A DNA stretch of 64,000 nt from Pseudomonas spelaei (GCF_009724245.1 NZ_WNNK01000027.1:1-64000); one strand, 5' to 3'; shown: positions 34,960 to 44,785, counted from the first letter of the stretch. Translations and numbers: made by a program. Notes: generated from the letters alone by a model not told the origin.

Positions 34960-35475
34960 TTAGAGGGTCAGTAATCGGAACAACGCGATCTTGTTGATCT
35001 CGGCCAGTGCGCACTTGAACTCGGTGTCCACCGAGTTGTGGATGCGCGTTTCAAACGCGGCGAGGATCTGATGCCGGTTGCTGCCTTTTACCGCCATGAT
35101 GAAGGGAAACTTGAACTTGGCCTTGTAGGCGTCGTTCAGCTCGGTGAAGCGCGAAAACTCGTCGCTCGAGCATTGGTGAATACCGGCGCCAGCCTGTTCA
35201 TGAGTGCTGGCTTCGGTCAACTGGCCCTGGACGGCCGCACGGCCTGCCAGGTCCGGGTGAGCGTTGATCAGGGCCAACTGGCTTTGATGATCAGCACTCA
35301 ACAGGATGTCGCTCATGCGCTGGTGCAGGGTTTCGATCTCATCGATCGAGCTGTCCTGGCCCAGGTCGAAGGCCTTTTCGGCCACCCATGGCGAATGTTC
35401 GTAGATATCGGCGAAGGCGTTGATGAAGGCATCGCGGCTCAAGGTCGAAGGTTTCAAGGTCTGGAAGGTGCTCAT
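34960..35475 (-). CDS. uraD: OHCU decarboxylase
   Basis: A 171-residue protein with AGGGAG before the ATG. The family motif INAHPDLAGRAA contains the catalytic His, and FPFIMAVKGSNR is also typical. It decarboxylates 2-oxo-4-hydroxy-4-carboxy-5-ureidoimidazoline stereospecifically to S-allantoin. Its start overlaps the puuE stop by four bases, so both are translated as a coupled pair. Confidence 0.95.
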   Translation of the reverse strand: MSTFQTLKPSTLSRDAFINAFADIYEHSPWVAEKAFDLGQDSSIDEIETLHQRMSDILLSADHQSQLALINAHPDLAGRAAVQGQLTEASTHEQAGAGIHQCSSDEFSRFTELNDAYKAKFKFPFIMAVKGSNRHQILAAFETRIHNSVDTEFKCALAEINKIALFRLLTL

Positions 35476-36398
35476 TTGGCCGCTCCCTGATACGGGTGGG
35501 CTTCGTGCCAGTGCCGGGCAATGTCAACGCGGCGGGTGAACCACACCTGTTCATGGCCTTTGGCGTATTCGATAAAGCGTTTGAGGGCAGCCAGGCGCGC
35601 CGGGCGGCCGATCAGGCGACAGTGCAAACCGATGGAGAGCATCTTCGGTGCCTCGGCGCCTTCGGCGTAGAGCACGTCGAACGCGTCTTTGAGGTACTCG
35701 AAAAAGTCGTCGCCCTTGTTGAAACCCTGGACCTGGGTAAAGCGCATGTCATTGGTGTCCAGGGTGTACGGGATCACCAGGTGCGGCTTGCCGGTCGGGT
35801 TGTTGGGTTCCCAGTAGGGCAGGTCGTCGTCGTAGGTATCGCAGTCGTAGAGGAAACCACCTTCTTCCATCACCAGCCGCCGGGTGTTGGGGCCGGTGCG
35901 TCCGGTGTACCAGCCCAAAGGGCGTTCGCCGGTGAGTTCGGTGAGGATGCGGATCGCTTCGAGCATGTGCTCGCGCTCCTGGGCCTCATCCATGTATTGG
36001 TAGTCGATCCAGCGGTAACCGTGGCTGCAGATCTCATGGCCGGCGTCGACCATGGCACGGATCACGTCCGGATGACGCTGGGCGGCCATGGCCACGGCGA
36101 AGATGGTCAGCGGGATATCGAATGCCTTGAACAACTTGAGGATGCGCCACACGCCGGCACGGCTGCCGTATTCGTACAGCGACTCCATGCTCATGTTGCG
36201 CTCGCCTTGCAGGGGCTGCGCCGAGACCATTTCCGAGAGGAAGGCTTCCGACTCTTTGTCGCCATGCAGGATGTTGCGCTCACCACCTTCTTCGTAGTTG
36301 AGTACGAACGACAAAGCGATGCGCGCCTTGCCCGGCCAGTGTGGATGAGGAGGGTTACTGCCGTAACCGATCAGGTCGCGTGGGTAGTCAGCGCTCAC
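35472..36398 (-). CDS. puuE: Allantoinase, polysaccharide-deacetylase type
   Basis: A 308-residue protein starting at GTG 36398 with AAGGAAG upstream. The NodB-like fold is clear: ALSFVLNYEEGGE, the metal site in HEICSHGYRWIDYQYM, and LSIGLHCRLIGRP near the end. This metal-free or metal-dependent PuuE type hydrolyses allantoin to allantoate and is unrelated to AllB. It is the first gene of the leftward urate operon and is divergent from uraH. A TTGTATACAA palindrome lies 80 bases upstream. Confidence 0.95.
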   Translation of the reverse strand: MSADYPRDLIGYGSNPPHPHWPGKARIALSFVLNYEEGGERNILHGDKESEAFLSEMVSAQPLQGERNMSMESLYEYGSRAGVWRILKLFKAFDIPLTIFAVAMAAQRHPDVIRAMVDAGHEICSHGYRWIDYQYMDEAQEREHMLEAIRILTELTGERPLGWYTGRTGPNTRRLVMEEGGFLYDCDTYDDDLPYWEPNNPTGKPHLVIPYTLDTNDMRFTQVQGFNKGDDFFEYLKDAFDVLYAEGAEAPKMLSIGLHCRLIGRPARLAALKRFIEYAKGHEQVWFTRRVDIARHWHEAHPYQGAAK

Positions 36399-36477
36399 TG
36401 CAGTCTTCCTTCTTGTTCGTGGTAGCTAGTGTGTGGCGGCCAGCGAAAGACTGGGTGGCGTCACAGCGATGGACTGA

Positions 36478-36487
36478 TTGTATACAA
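36478..36487. promoter_or_regulatory. TTGTATACAA operator-like palindrome before puuE
   Basis: A perfect ten-base palindrome 80 bases upstream of the puuE start. The same ten bases occur at 44786-44795 before the purine permease, and a one-base variant at 36673-36682 before uraH. Sites of this form are bound by GntR-family repressors; the cognate protein is not in the window. Confidence 0.6.
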
Positions 36488-36672
36488 CTTGATAGTCACT
36501 TTGTAAGCCTGTATTTCCGCATTTTTTCAATGGCTTCCTGACAGGATAGCACTGCAAGAAACCTGCCTGACTGGTCAGCTAATGGACGAAAGGTCGTTTA
36601 AAAGCAAGGGCGGATAAGGAATCTCCTGTAGAACCTTGGTCAATCGGGCAGTGCAGAAGTTTGTAATTTTTA

Positions 36673-36682
36673 TTGTGTACAA
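36673..36682. promoter_or_regulatory. TTGTGTACAA operator-like palindrome before uraH
   Basis: A one-base variant of the puuE site, 96 bases upstream of the uraH start. The divergent 379-base gap thus carries one site for each promoter. I see nothing else in the gap. Confidence 0.55.
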
Positions 36683-36777
36683 TTTTTTTGAAAAATGTCT
36701 TAATCACACATCGCCGGCTTTTTAATGCCCTGAAAAAGTGCGGCCTTTTCTAATCGGATTTCGGAGGCTAGCGCCCC

Positions 36778-37131
36778 ATGGGACGACTGACCACACACGT
36801 ACTGGATGCCGCACACGGCTGCCCCGGCAGCGCCATCAAGGTTGAGCTCTACCGCGTTGAAGGCGCACAGCTTGAGCTGGTCGCCAGCACCTTGACCAAC
36901 AGCGACGGTCGTTGCGATGCACCGCTGCTGCAAGGCAGTGACTACCGCAGTGGCGTCTATCAGTTGCAGTTCAGCGCAGGGGATTACTACCGCGCCCGTG
37001 GCGTGCAATTGCCTGAGCCGGCCTTTCTTGATGTGGTGGTGCTGCGTTTCGGTATCAGTGCCGAACAAGACCATTACCACGTGCCCTTGCTGATTTCGCC
37101 TTACAGCTACTCCACGTATCGCGGTAGCTGA
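36778..37131 (+). CDS. uraH: 5-hydroxyisourate hydrolase, transthyretin-like
   Basis: A 117-residue protein with all the family marks: LTTHVLDAAHG near the N-terminus (catalytic His), VELYRVEG, DGRCDAPLL (Arg), HYHVPLLISPYSYSTYRGS with the diagnostic terminal YRGS. It hydrolyses 5-hydroxyisourate to OHCU in the cytoplasm. It is divergent from the urate operon and ends in its own terminator. Confidence 0.97.
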   Translation: MGRLTTHVLDAAHGCPGSAIKVELYRVEGAQLELVASTLTNSDGRCDAPLLQGSDYRSGVYQLQFSAGDYYRARGVQLPEPAFLDVVVLRFGISAEQDHYHVPLLISPYSYSTYRGS

Positions 37132-37174
37132 GTCGTCACCTCGCTTCACACCCCCAAAGCACTTCGTTGGTTTC

Positions 37175-37201
37175 GCCCGCTCACACTGCGGGCTTTTTTT
37201 T
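37175..37201 (+). terminator. Terminator of uraH
   Basis: Stem GCCCGC / GCGGGC (37175-37180, 37188-37193) with a seven-base loop, followed by eight T residues. Confidence 0.9.
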
Positions 37202-37285
37202 GCTTGCACGTTGCGCCGCATATTCACTGCCCCGTGCTTGACGGGCAGCCCTAGGCTTTCGATTTGGATGCAGGGGGATGCCCGA

Positions 37286-40200
37286 ATGAGTACCGATACG
37301 CCCGTTTTTTTGCCTTTGCACGATGACGACGATGAAGGGCCCGCTACCGCTTCGGCGGTGATGCCAGCCGATATTTCGCAACTGATGCAGCGCCTGACCC
37401 GCCGTCTCAACTCGACGGCACAGCCCAGCCAACTGATCAACCAATTGCATGCCGCCGAACAGCGTTGTGCCGAGGCCCGAACGACTCTGCGCGATCTGGT
37501 GGCCAAAGCACCGCGAATCGTGCAACAGCTACAGCTGGTTTTACGGGACGCCTTTAGCGTTGCGCCCGAGACGCTGCTGTTTACCGAACCTCTGCCACCC
37601 GCTGAGCCGACCCGGATCGAAAGTCTCACGGAGCGGGCACTGGCATCGCTGAGCCAGCGGGCGTATCCGGCCGATATCAACAGCTTTACCGCCTTGAGCA
37701 TCAAAAGAGCCCGGCATAGCCCTCTGACGATGACCCCCGCAGATGCGATGGGCAAGCTCCAGTGCCTGAACCTGCTTGAGCGTCTTGATGTTGCTCACGA
37801 GGCGTATTGGCAGGCGCTTGCCTATGGCTCCTGGCGCTCACGCAAGGAGCGTTGGGCCGAAGTCTACCGGCAGCTATTTGCCGACAAGGCGTTTGTTGCC
37901 CATCAGGTGCAGGACCTTTCCGATCACGGTCTGGCCATGGTGCTGGGGATCGTCGATGCGCCGACGCCCGAGCAGCGGCAGCAGGCAGGTGGATTCTGGA
38001 GCGATTTGCAGGTCTGTGAGTTGGTCTGGCCCGGGAGCGGGACGTCACAAGTGCCCGTTTGTGGCGCGCTGCATATCTTTCGTGATGCCGATCAGGGCCT
38101 GCGTCGCCAAGTGGTTTTTTTACCTGGGCTGCGCCGGGAGTTCCTTGAGTTTCGTTCCCTGGCCGACATGCAGCGCGATTTGCCCAAAGTACTTAACGAT
38201 GAGGAGCACGCCTTGGTATGGCAGCGTTTACCGCTGCGTCGGCGCGATGAGCTGCTGCGTTTCCCCGACATTGTGGAGCTGATCCCGTTCAAGGTGGAGC
38301 GAGGACCGATCATTGCCGAAGATGCGTTGCGCTACAGCGCTCTTTCCGACCTGGAAACCCAATGGGATAACGAATTGGCATGTGCCTTGGCGATCAACCC
38401 GGCGTTGACATTCGAGCAAGGGTTTGGCGATGCCCCTCGGTTGAATGCCATCACACGCTTGCAACGCCTTGAGCGCAGCCGGTACTCGTCACTGGCATCG
38501 TCGTCTCTGGCTGGCCTGCTGGAATGGTTGTTGGACTGGGACCTGAAACGTCGGCACAAGGAGGTCAATTTTGGCCAGTTGCTTGTGCACATGACGATAA
38601 AGGGGCGTGAGCGGTTACTCAATCGTTACGAGCGAGCTCTTTTGGCGCTGCTGGATCCTCAGGACCTGAGTACCGATACCGCGGCGTTCAAGACGTTTCT
38701 GGCATGCGAGGGGCGGTGGCAGGAGCAGATCAATAAGGTCGAACAGTTGCTTGAGGAGGACGAGGCTCAATTCGGCAACAAGGATTTTTGGCTCTTCAAG
38801 GCGGAGGGGACCAGGAACCGTGGCGAACGACTGTTGGTCGCCCGGCATCGAGCGTTGCTGGAGGAGGCTGACATGCAGCGCCAGCTCGGGTTGATCGGCG
38901 AGCCGGAACACAAAGCGCTTGTTGAAGTGCTTGGCGCATCATGGCGTCTGGATCGCGGTAATAGCCCCCTGCGTGTGCTGGATATTTCACTGGGGAGCTA
39001 TCTTGTGGCCGGTGCATTTGTCTTGACGAGTGCTGCCGCACTGGCTGATCGAAGCCTCAAGCAATGGGCCTTGCTCTGGGTTCCGGGCACACAGGCAGGC
39101 TTGCAACGGTTCATGTCCATGGACGCCTTGACTGCAGGGCTGGAGGCCGGTTTTACAAGTACTGAGGGCTCGCCACTGTGGTCCTGTATCAGTCGTCGAC
39201 ACCGTTCCGAGGCCCGTAGCTGGGTACGCTCACTGAGTGCGGGCCAGGCCTTTCCCCTGGCGTTCGTTGAGCGTCAGAGTGCTGTGCTGGCAGATGGGCT
39301 CAAGGCGCAGATCAAGGAGCATCATCTGACCCTTAAATGGGTGGATGAAGGCGGTCGGCCCTTCACTGAGGTCAGTGACGTGGTGCTGACCAACGCCGTG
39401 CTGGCGAGCGAGATGACGGGCGTTCTGAGTATTGCTGCAAGCTCGGCCAGAACAGCGGCGCTGGCGAGCGTGGCGATCTTGAGGCTTGCTGCTGAACAGG
39501 TAAAAAAGCAGCCCGCGTGGCTGACCCTGGCATCTGTTGCTGTGCGTAAACAATATCGGGCTGCCCAGCGCAGGTTCTTGAGCAGTGTTTGGGCCCGTGA
39601 CAGCCGCCTGATGGAGGTACTTCCAGACCTTGAAACCTTTGCCCGCCAGCAACTGATCGAACAGTTGACCCGCGATGGTCTATACCCGGATATCGACATT
39701 GATACCCCGGCATTCGATGTTCCCGATGATGTCCACACGCAGTGGGAAAGCCATCCGGTACGGCCCATCGGCGACTCCGGGAGCAAAGTCGTTGTCAGCC
39801 AGGAGCGTAGGACCTACAGCCTGCTGCAATTGGCTTTGCGCAACCTGGATGCCCAGGCACCCTGGACACCCTTGATCCTGAGGAACACCGTCTATCGGGT
39901 GCCGAAATGGAAAGAGCGCCTGAGCGCGGACTACCTGATCAGGACCTTGTCTTCAATGGACATCGGCGGGCGCTACGAAAAACGCATTCTGGAGGCTTTT
40001 TACCCTGAGCAGGCGGGTGGGGTTGCGCAGGAACTGATGTGGCGTGTGCACCAGGAGCAGGCACGGATGGTGCTGTTCAGCGCCTGTCAGCAGGGGCTGG
40101 GGAAATTGGCCCGGCGAATGTTCACGACGGCCCTGGCCGCGCGCTCGGCAGAGGGGCTGGTGTGTGACGATATGCACTTGCGGCTATGCGTTGTACGCCT

Positions 40201-42604
40201 GTGCGGGTTGACCTTGGAGCAACCGCGACATGTGAGTGCCTTGTTGGTGATTCAAGATCGAATCACGGGCACGTGCGTTGTTTACTGGCCGGATGCGATA
40301 GGCCATCGAGCAATTACCGAGTACCCGAACGAAGAGGCCGCGCTCAGTGAGTTGATGGCGACTGCGGCGTCGCCGATCCACCTGCCCGAACTTGCCAGGA
40401 AAATCGCCCCAGGGTGGGAAGACCAGGCCCTGAAAAGCTACCCGGGCCACCTTAAAAGAGCCTTCGAGGACGTGATACCCAGGGAGATGAGCGGGGGGCT
40501 CACCAAGGTCCTTGAACGCGTGGTTTCAAAAGGTCCGCTCGGTATCCTGGCCAGCGCTGTGAACTGGTTGATGCCCAAGAAGGCCGTTGCGGCTCTGACA
40601 TTGACGGACATCGAGGATGAAATTCGTCAACAGATCTCGGTGAATCCCCAGGGGTGGCTGGAGATCGTCCCCACCAATGGCCACGATGCGTTGTCGATGC
40701 TGGCCCATGCCCAGGTGTTGGGCATTCAACGTCATGCCCGCAGCCTGTCCAACTCCACCGAGGCATTAGGCGAGTACCGGGCGCAGCGCCTGGGTGAACA
40801 GTCAGACATCCGCATGCGGGGTTTATTGGGACTGATCCCACTGGTCAGTATTTTGGTCAATGTCTATGAGGTGTTGTTGGCGGCTCGGCGGCTTTCCCTG
40901 AGCGGTGATTCGCGCGATATCGTGGCGTTGGTCTTCGCTGTGCACATGACGGTGCTGGATATCGCAACCACTTTTGTGCCGCAAGGGAAGCTGGCTGTCG
41001 GTGTTGCCGGCAAGGGCGTCAGGGCAGGGATGGCCAGGGCGCTCTTTGCTTACCGAGGAGGGATACACTCGGTACTCATGCGCCAGGCGATATCGATCCA
41101 GCGACTGGCAGCGCTGGGCGATACATTGTTGGCCAAGACCTTTAAGGGGCTGGAGGCATATCAGTTACACGGTTTAAGTGCAGGTCAGGGGGTTGCGCTC
41201 CACGGGCCGCTCAATCAGGGAAGTTATGTGTTGAACGGCAAGCAGTTTGTACCGGATGGTGACCGAGCCTATCCGGTTTATCGGCGCAAACAGGAAAACG
41301 CCTTGCGCGTAAAAAATCCGAAAGAGGATGGGCAAAACGAGTTTTTCCTGCATATCCAGGAGTCGGGTGAAGTGCTGCTAAAGGCCGATGCTCCCGAACC
41401 GCCGGCGGGCGCTCAAAGGCCCTTGTGGCAGCCATGGAGGGGCGAGGCGCCCTCGGGGCCACAGCCAGGATCCAGCCGGCCCACCACGAGCAGCACGATC
41501 AGCCCGGATCTGACGCCATCGCCGCCCCTGGAAAGGCTGGCGAGGGTCCTGGAGCAACCGGAAATGCCGCTCACCGATATCCCGAGCGCCTGGGGCGTCG
41601 GCCCTGAGCTTCAGCCTACGCAGATCACGCCGCTGTCAAAGCGTCTTTTCACGATCAGTGGCAGGGATCGTAATTACCGGGCAATCAAACTGCGTGAGGC
41701 GTTCTTTGAGGTGCTTCCCGACGGTTCACTGCCCAATGAGCAAATCGCGTTTGTGCATGACCGCACGCCGTTGGCCACCGATGCCGGCTTCGATATTGCC
41801 CGCTGGTTGGGAAACGACATAAGCCGGCAGCCGATCCCCGTGTCGTTCGACAAGATGGGCCGGGCAACCCTTCGCCAGGTGTTGTTCACCGAGCCACTGG
41901 ATGACAGCATCGCCAAAGCATTTCCTGGAATGACAGCTTCCAGTAGGCGGGGTGTAGCCTCGCGGCTGGCAGAGTTGGCAGACCCTGAGCGATCGGTGAC
42001 GGCCAGCCATCTGCTGAACATCAGGGCAACCCTTGACCGCTGGCTGTCGGTGTCCGGTCTTCCGGCGCAGACCGATGAGCTGTTTCAACTGCTCAGGCCA
42101 ACGCCATTGCCGCGGGTGCGGCGCAGCATTTTCATCGGTTATGAGGCTCTTGCAGCAGGCTTGGAGCGGCTGGATTTTACCTATGATGCCTCAGCCGCTT
42201 CGCTGTTACGTACTCAATCGTTTCTCGCTCGAACACATGCGGTTCACCAGGCGATGCGCAATGTTCTGGAGGCCCATGGATTTGTTATACAACGCATACG
42301 GCACATGGAGTCGCGGATATTTAGCAGCATGATTTGCACCCACCCCAGTTCCAACAAAGTGTATTTCATTGTGGAGCGATGGCTGGACCGTGCCAGTGTG
42401 GCGACAAGGAGTCAGGCGAAGCCCTTGTTATCGGATGCCTGGCTTGACAGCTACTGGTCTCGCTCCTACGAGAAACGCCGGTTCTTCACGGTCGTCCAGC
42501 AGGCGAGGGAACAAGGACGGCTGGTCAGGCTGGTGGGCGGTATTCAGCACGTCGCAAAAAAAAATACCGGCACGGTGTTTTTCATCAAAGTGGTCGAGTC
42601 GTGA
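37286..42604 (+). CDS. Large toxin-like protein (dermonecrotic-toxin-domain-like)
   Basis: A 1772-residue protein from ATG 37286, which has AGGGGGA seven bases upstream; upstream starts at 37211 or 37268 lack this. No signal peptide is present. An acidic stretch (LHDDDDEG) opens it; a long helical region follows; around residues 567-622 lies a segment with WALLWVPGTQAGLQRF, like the large Pseudomonas toxins annotated with a dermonecrotic-toxin domain. Residues about 1176-1260 are hydrophobic and may enter a membrane. A Pro/Ser-rich linker (about 1370-1417) separates a C-terminal domain of about 330 residues with no motif I know. The next gene is on the other strand, so no immunity gene is evident. 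Family placement is from memory, function inferred. Confidence 0.6.
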   Translation: MSTDTPVFLPLHDDDDEGPATASAVMPADISQLMQRLTRRLNSTAQPSQLINQLHAAEQRCAEARTTLRDLVAKAPRIVQQLQLVLRDAFSVAPETLLFTEPLPPAEPTRIESLTERALASLSQRAYPADINSFTALSIKRARHSPLTMTPADAMGKLQCLNLLERLDVAHEAYWQALAYGSWRSRKERWAEVYRQLFADKAFVAHQVQDLSDHGLAMVLGIVDAPTPEQRQQAGGFWSDLQVCELVWPGSGTSQVPVCGALHIFRDADQGLRRQVVFLPGLRREFLEFRSLADMQRDLPKVLNDEEHALVWQRLPLRRRDELLRFPDIVELIPFKVERGPIIAEDALRYSALSDLETQWDNELACALAINPALTFEQGFGDAPRLNAITRLQRLERSRYSSLASSSLAGLLEWLLDWDLKRRHKEVNFGQLLVHMTIKGRERLLNRYERALLALLDPQDLSTDTAAFKTFLACEGRWQEQINKVEQLLEEDEAQFGNKDFWLFKAEGTRNRGERLLVARHRALLEEADMQRQLGLIGEPEHKALVEVLGASWRLDRGNSPLRVLDISLGSYLVAGAFVLTSAAALADRSLKQWALLWVPGTQAGLQRFMSMDALTAGLEAGFTSTEGSPLWSCISRRHRSEARSWVRSLSAGQAFPLAFVERQSAVLADGLKAQIKEHHLTLKWVDEGGRPFTEVSDVVLTNAVLASEMTGVLSIAASSARTAALASVAILRLAAEQVKKQPAWLTLASVAVRKQYRAAQRRFLSSVWARDSRLMEVLPDLETFARQQLIEQLTRDGLYPDIDIDTPAFDVPDDVHTQWESHPVRPIGDSGSKVVVSQERRTYSLLQLALRNLDAQAPWTPLILRNTVYRVPKWKERLSADYLIRTLSSMDIGGRYEKRILEAFYPEQAGGVAQELMWRVHQEQARMVLFSACQQGLGKLARRMFTTALAARSAEGLVCDDMHLRLCVVRLCGLTLEQPRHVSALLVIQDRITGTCVVYWPDAIGHRAITEYPNEEAALSELMATAASPIHLPELARKIAPGWEDQALKSYPGHLKRAFEDVIPREMSGGLTKVLERVVSKGPLGILASAVNWLMPKKAVAALTLTDIEDEIRQQISVNPQGWLEIVPTNGHDALSMLAHAQVLGIQRHARSLSNSTEALGEYRAQRLGEQSDIRMRGLLGLIPLVSILVNVYEVLLAARRLSLSGDSRDIVALVFAVHMTVLDIATTFVPQGKLAVGVAGKGVRAGMARALFAYRGGIHSVLMRQAISIQRLAALGDTLLAKTFKGLEAYQLHGLSAGQGVALHGPLNQGSYVLNGKQFVPDGDRAYPVYRRKQENALRVKNPKEDGQNEFFLHIQESGEVLLKADAPEPPAGAQRPLWQPWRGEAPSGPQPGSSRPTTSSTISPDLTPSPPLERLARVLEQPEMPLTDIPSAWGVGPELQPTQITPLSKRLFTISGRDRNYRAIKLREAFFEVLPDGSLPNEQIAFVHDRTPLATDAGFDIARWLGNDISRQPIPVSFDKMGRATLRQVLFTEPLDDSIAKAFPGMTASSRRGVASRLAELADPERSVTASHLLNIRATLDRWLSVSGLPAQTDELFQLLRPTPLPRVRRSIFIGYEALAAGLERLDFTYDASAASLLRTQSFLARTHAVHQAMRNVLEAHGFVIQRIRHMESRIFSSMICTHPSSNKVYFIVERWLDRASVATRSQAKPLLSDAWLDSYWSRSYEKRRFFTVVQQAREQGRLVRLVGGIQHVAKKNTGTVFFIKVVES

Positions 42605-42607
42605 CCG

Positions 42608-43234
42608 CTAGCGGCTCAATAATGAGGCTGCTCCCGCGCCACTGAACAACCCGGCGCTGATTCGGTTGAACCAGCTCTGGCCCTTGCCGCTGCGCAGGTA
42701 ACGCGCCGCGCCATGGGCGCCCAGGCCGTAGGCCAGCTTGCACAACAGGTCGAGCACGGTCCAGGTGGCAATCATGATCAGCAGTTGCGGCAGGAATGGC
42801 TGCTGGCTGCTGAGGAACTGCGGCAGGAACGCGGCGAAAAACAGGATGTCCTTGGGATTGCTCGCACCCAGTACAAAGGCCCGGCCAAACAAGGCACGAA
42901 AGCGTGGTACCGGCGGTGTCTGTGGCACTTCGGCACCGTGGGCCGGTTGGCGAGATTGCTGCCAGCTTTGCCAGGCGAGATAAAACAGATACAGCGCGCC
43001 GACAACCTTCAAGGCGCTGAACAGCTGTTCCGAGGCCAGCAACAGGGCACCGAGCCCCAGGGCCGAGGCACTCAGCAGGCAGATCGAGGCAAATACGCCG
43101 CCGAGAAACGCCGGGTACGAACGGCGCAGGCCGTAGTTCAAGCTGTTGCTGATCATCAGTAACGACAGCGGTCCTGGGATCAGGATCACCACCAGCGCAG
43201 CGCCGCTGAACAGCAGCCAGGTTTCCAGACTCAT
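42608..43234 (-). CDS. LysE-family amino acid exporter
   Basis: A 208-residue membrane protein from ATG 43234 with GGAGG upstream; an open frame to 43264 overlaps the terminator and is not used. Six helices and the family pattern LIPGPLSLLMISNSLNYGLR at helix 1-2 and FGRAFVLGASNPKDILFFAAF are visible. It exports an amino acid or homoserine lactone-like compound. It ends four bases from the stop of the toxin-like gene on the opposite strand. Confidence 0.92.
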   Translation of the reverse strand: MSLETWLLFSGAALVVILIPGPLSLLMISNSLNYGLRRSYPAFLGGVFASICLLSASALGLGALLLASEQLFSALKVVGALYLFYLAWQSWQQSRQPAHGAEVPQTPPVPRFRALFGRAFVLGASNPKDILFFAAFLPQFLSSQQPFLPQLLIMIATWTVLDLLCKLAYGLGAHGAARYLRSGKGQSWFNRISAGLFSGAGAASLLSR

Positions 43235-43257
43235 TCCATTCCTCCATTCATGCAAAA

Positions 43258-43277
43258 GCCTCACCCGAGGGTGAGGC
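43258..43277 (-). terminator. Terminator of the purine permease gene
   Basis: Inverted repeat GCCTCACCC / GGGTGAGGC (43258-43266, 43269-43277). On the minus strand it is followed by TTTTG. It lies 20 bases after the permease stop and 24 bases before the lysE start codon. Confidence 0.75.
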
Positions 43278-43297
43278 GGTTTTCAACGATTCGCGGG

Positions 43298-44656
43298 TTA
43301 CAGGAAGACAAACTTGGCGATGAAAATCGCGCACAATACCCACAAACTAATGGAAATGTCCTTGAACTTGCCAGTACCGGCCTTGAGTACCACATAGCTG
43401 ATAAAGCCCAGTGCAATACCGTCGGCGACCGAAAAGGTCAGGGGCATCATGATCATGGTGACAATCGCCGGGATGCTGTCGGTGGCTTCATCCCAGTCAA
43501 TATGAGCCATGCCGCCCATCATCAGCATCGCCACATAAATCAGCGCGCCGGCGGTGGCGTAAGCGGGAATCATGCCGGCCAGCGGGGCGAAAAACATCGC
43601 CGCGATAAACAACACGCCCACGGTGACAGCGGTCAAGCCGGTGCGACCACCCGCGGCAACACCGGCGGCACTTTCCACGTAACTGGTTACGGGCGGTACA
43701 CCGACCATGGCGCCGAACACGCTGGAGGTGCTGTCTGCCTTCAAGGCGCGGGACAGGTTCTCGATACGGCCATCGGCATTCACCAGTCCGGCCCGTTGCG
43801 CCACGCCCATCAGCGTGCCGGCGGTGTCGAACATGTGCACAAACAGAAACGCCAGCACCACGCTGATCATACTCACGTTAAACACGCCGGCGACGTCCAT
43901 GGCCATCCACGTCGGTGCCAGGCTCGGCGGCGACGACAGGATGCCATGGTACTCCACCAGGCCCAGGCCCCAGCCTGCCAGGGTGACGGTGATGATGCTG
44001 ATCAGGATGGCACCAAATACGCGGTGGTAGCTCAGCACCGCGATCATCAGGAAGCAGACTGCCGCCAGCAATGGCGCAGGGTCGCGCAGATTGCCCAGTT
44101 TGATCAGAGTGGCTGGGCTTGCGACGATGATCCCGGAGGTTTTCAGGCCGATGATTCCTAGAAATAGCCCGACACCTGCGCCCATGGCGTAGCGCAGGCT
44201 GACCGGGATGCTGTTGAGCAGCCATTCACGGATGCGCGACAGCGTCAGGATCATGAACAGCACCCCGGAGATAAACACCGCACCCAGGGCGGTCTCCCAG
44301 GTGTAACCCATGGTGCCGACCACGGTGTAGGTGAAAAACGCGTTCAAGCCCATGCCTGGCGCCAGGCCTACCGGCCAGTTGGCGTACAGGCCCATCAGCA
44401 GGCAGCCCATGGCGGCGGCGATGCAGGTGGCGACGAAGGCTGCACCGTGATCGATGCCGGCGTCGGCCATGATGTTGGGGTTGACGAAGATGATGTAGGC
44501 CATAGTGATGAAGGTCGTGAGGCCAGCGATCAGCTCGGTTCTCACTGTGGTGCCATGCAAGCTGAGTTTGAACAGGCGTTCCAGCCAACCCTGCTTCATA
44601 GGGGTGAGGCGCGGCGGGGAGAGGTCCAGCGGGGCTTCGGATTTGCGGCTTTCCAC
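43298..44656 (-). CDS. NCS2 adenine/guanine/hypoxanthine permease
   Basis: A 452-residue membrane protein starting at GTG 44656 with GAGGAG eight bases upstream. The AzgA-type pattern is clear: TELIAGLTTFITMAYIIFVN at the start, GLAPGMGLNAFFTYTVV, and GVPPVTSYVESAAGVAAGGR late. It imports purine bases with protons. A TTGTATACAA site lies about 130 bases upstream, identical to the one before puuE, which suggests common control by purine availability. Confidence 0.93.
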   Translation of the reverse strand: MESRKSEAPLDLSPPRLTPMKQGWLERLFKLSLHGTTVRTELIAGLTTFITMAYIIFVNPNIMADAGIDHGAAFVATCIAAAMGCLLMGLYANWPVGLAPGMGLNAFFTYTVVGTMGYTWETALGAVFISGVLFMILTLSRIREWLLNSIPVSLRYAMGAGVGLFLGIIGLKTSGIIVASPATLIKLGNLRDPAPLLAAVCFLMIAVLSYHRVFGAILISIITVTLAGWGLGLVEYHGILSSPPSLAPTWMAMDVAGVFNVSMISVVLAFLFVHMFDTAGTLMGVAQRAGLVNADGRIENLSRALKADSTSSVFGAMVGVPPVTSYVESAAGVAAGGRTGLTAVTVGVLFIAAMFFAPLAGMIPAYATAGALIYVAMLMMGGMAHIDWDEATDSIPAIVTMIMMPLTFSVADGIALGFISYVVLKAGTGKFKDISISLWVLCAIFIAKFVFL

Positions 44657-44785
44657 AGCGAGTACTCCTCAAGAGTTTTATTGTTATTTCCAGCGCCGGA
44701 CACATGAGTGGGCAGCGGCGCTTTGAGGTGCCAGCGGGTTTTGTTGACCAATAGGTCAGGAACTCGCACGAAACGAATTATGCTT

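Noticed and set aside
36700..37755. 351-codon minus-strand frame over uraH and the start of the toxin-like gene
   Set aside because: It crosses a terminator and two real genes and has biased Ser/Arg/Cys composition.
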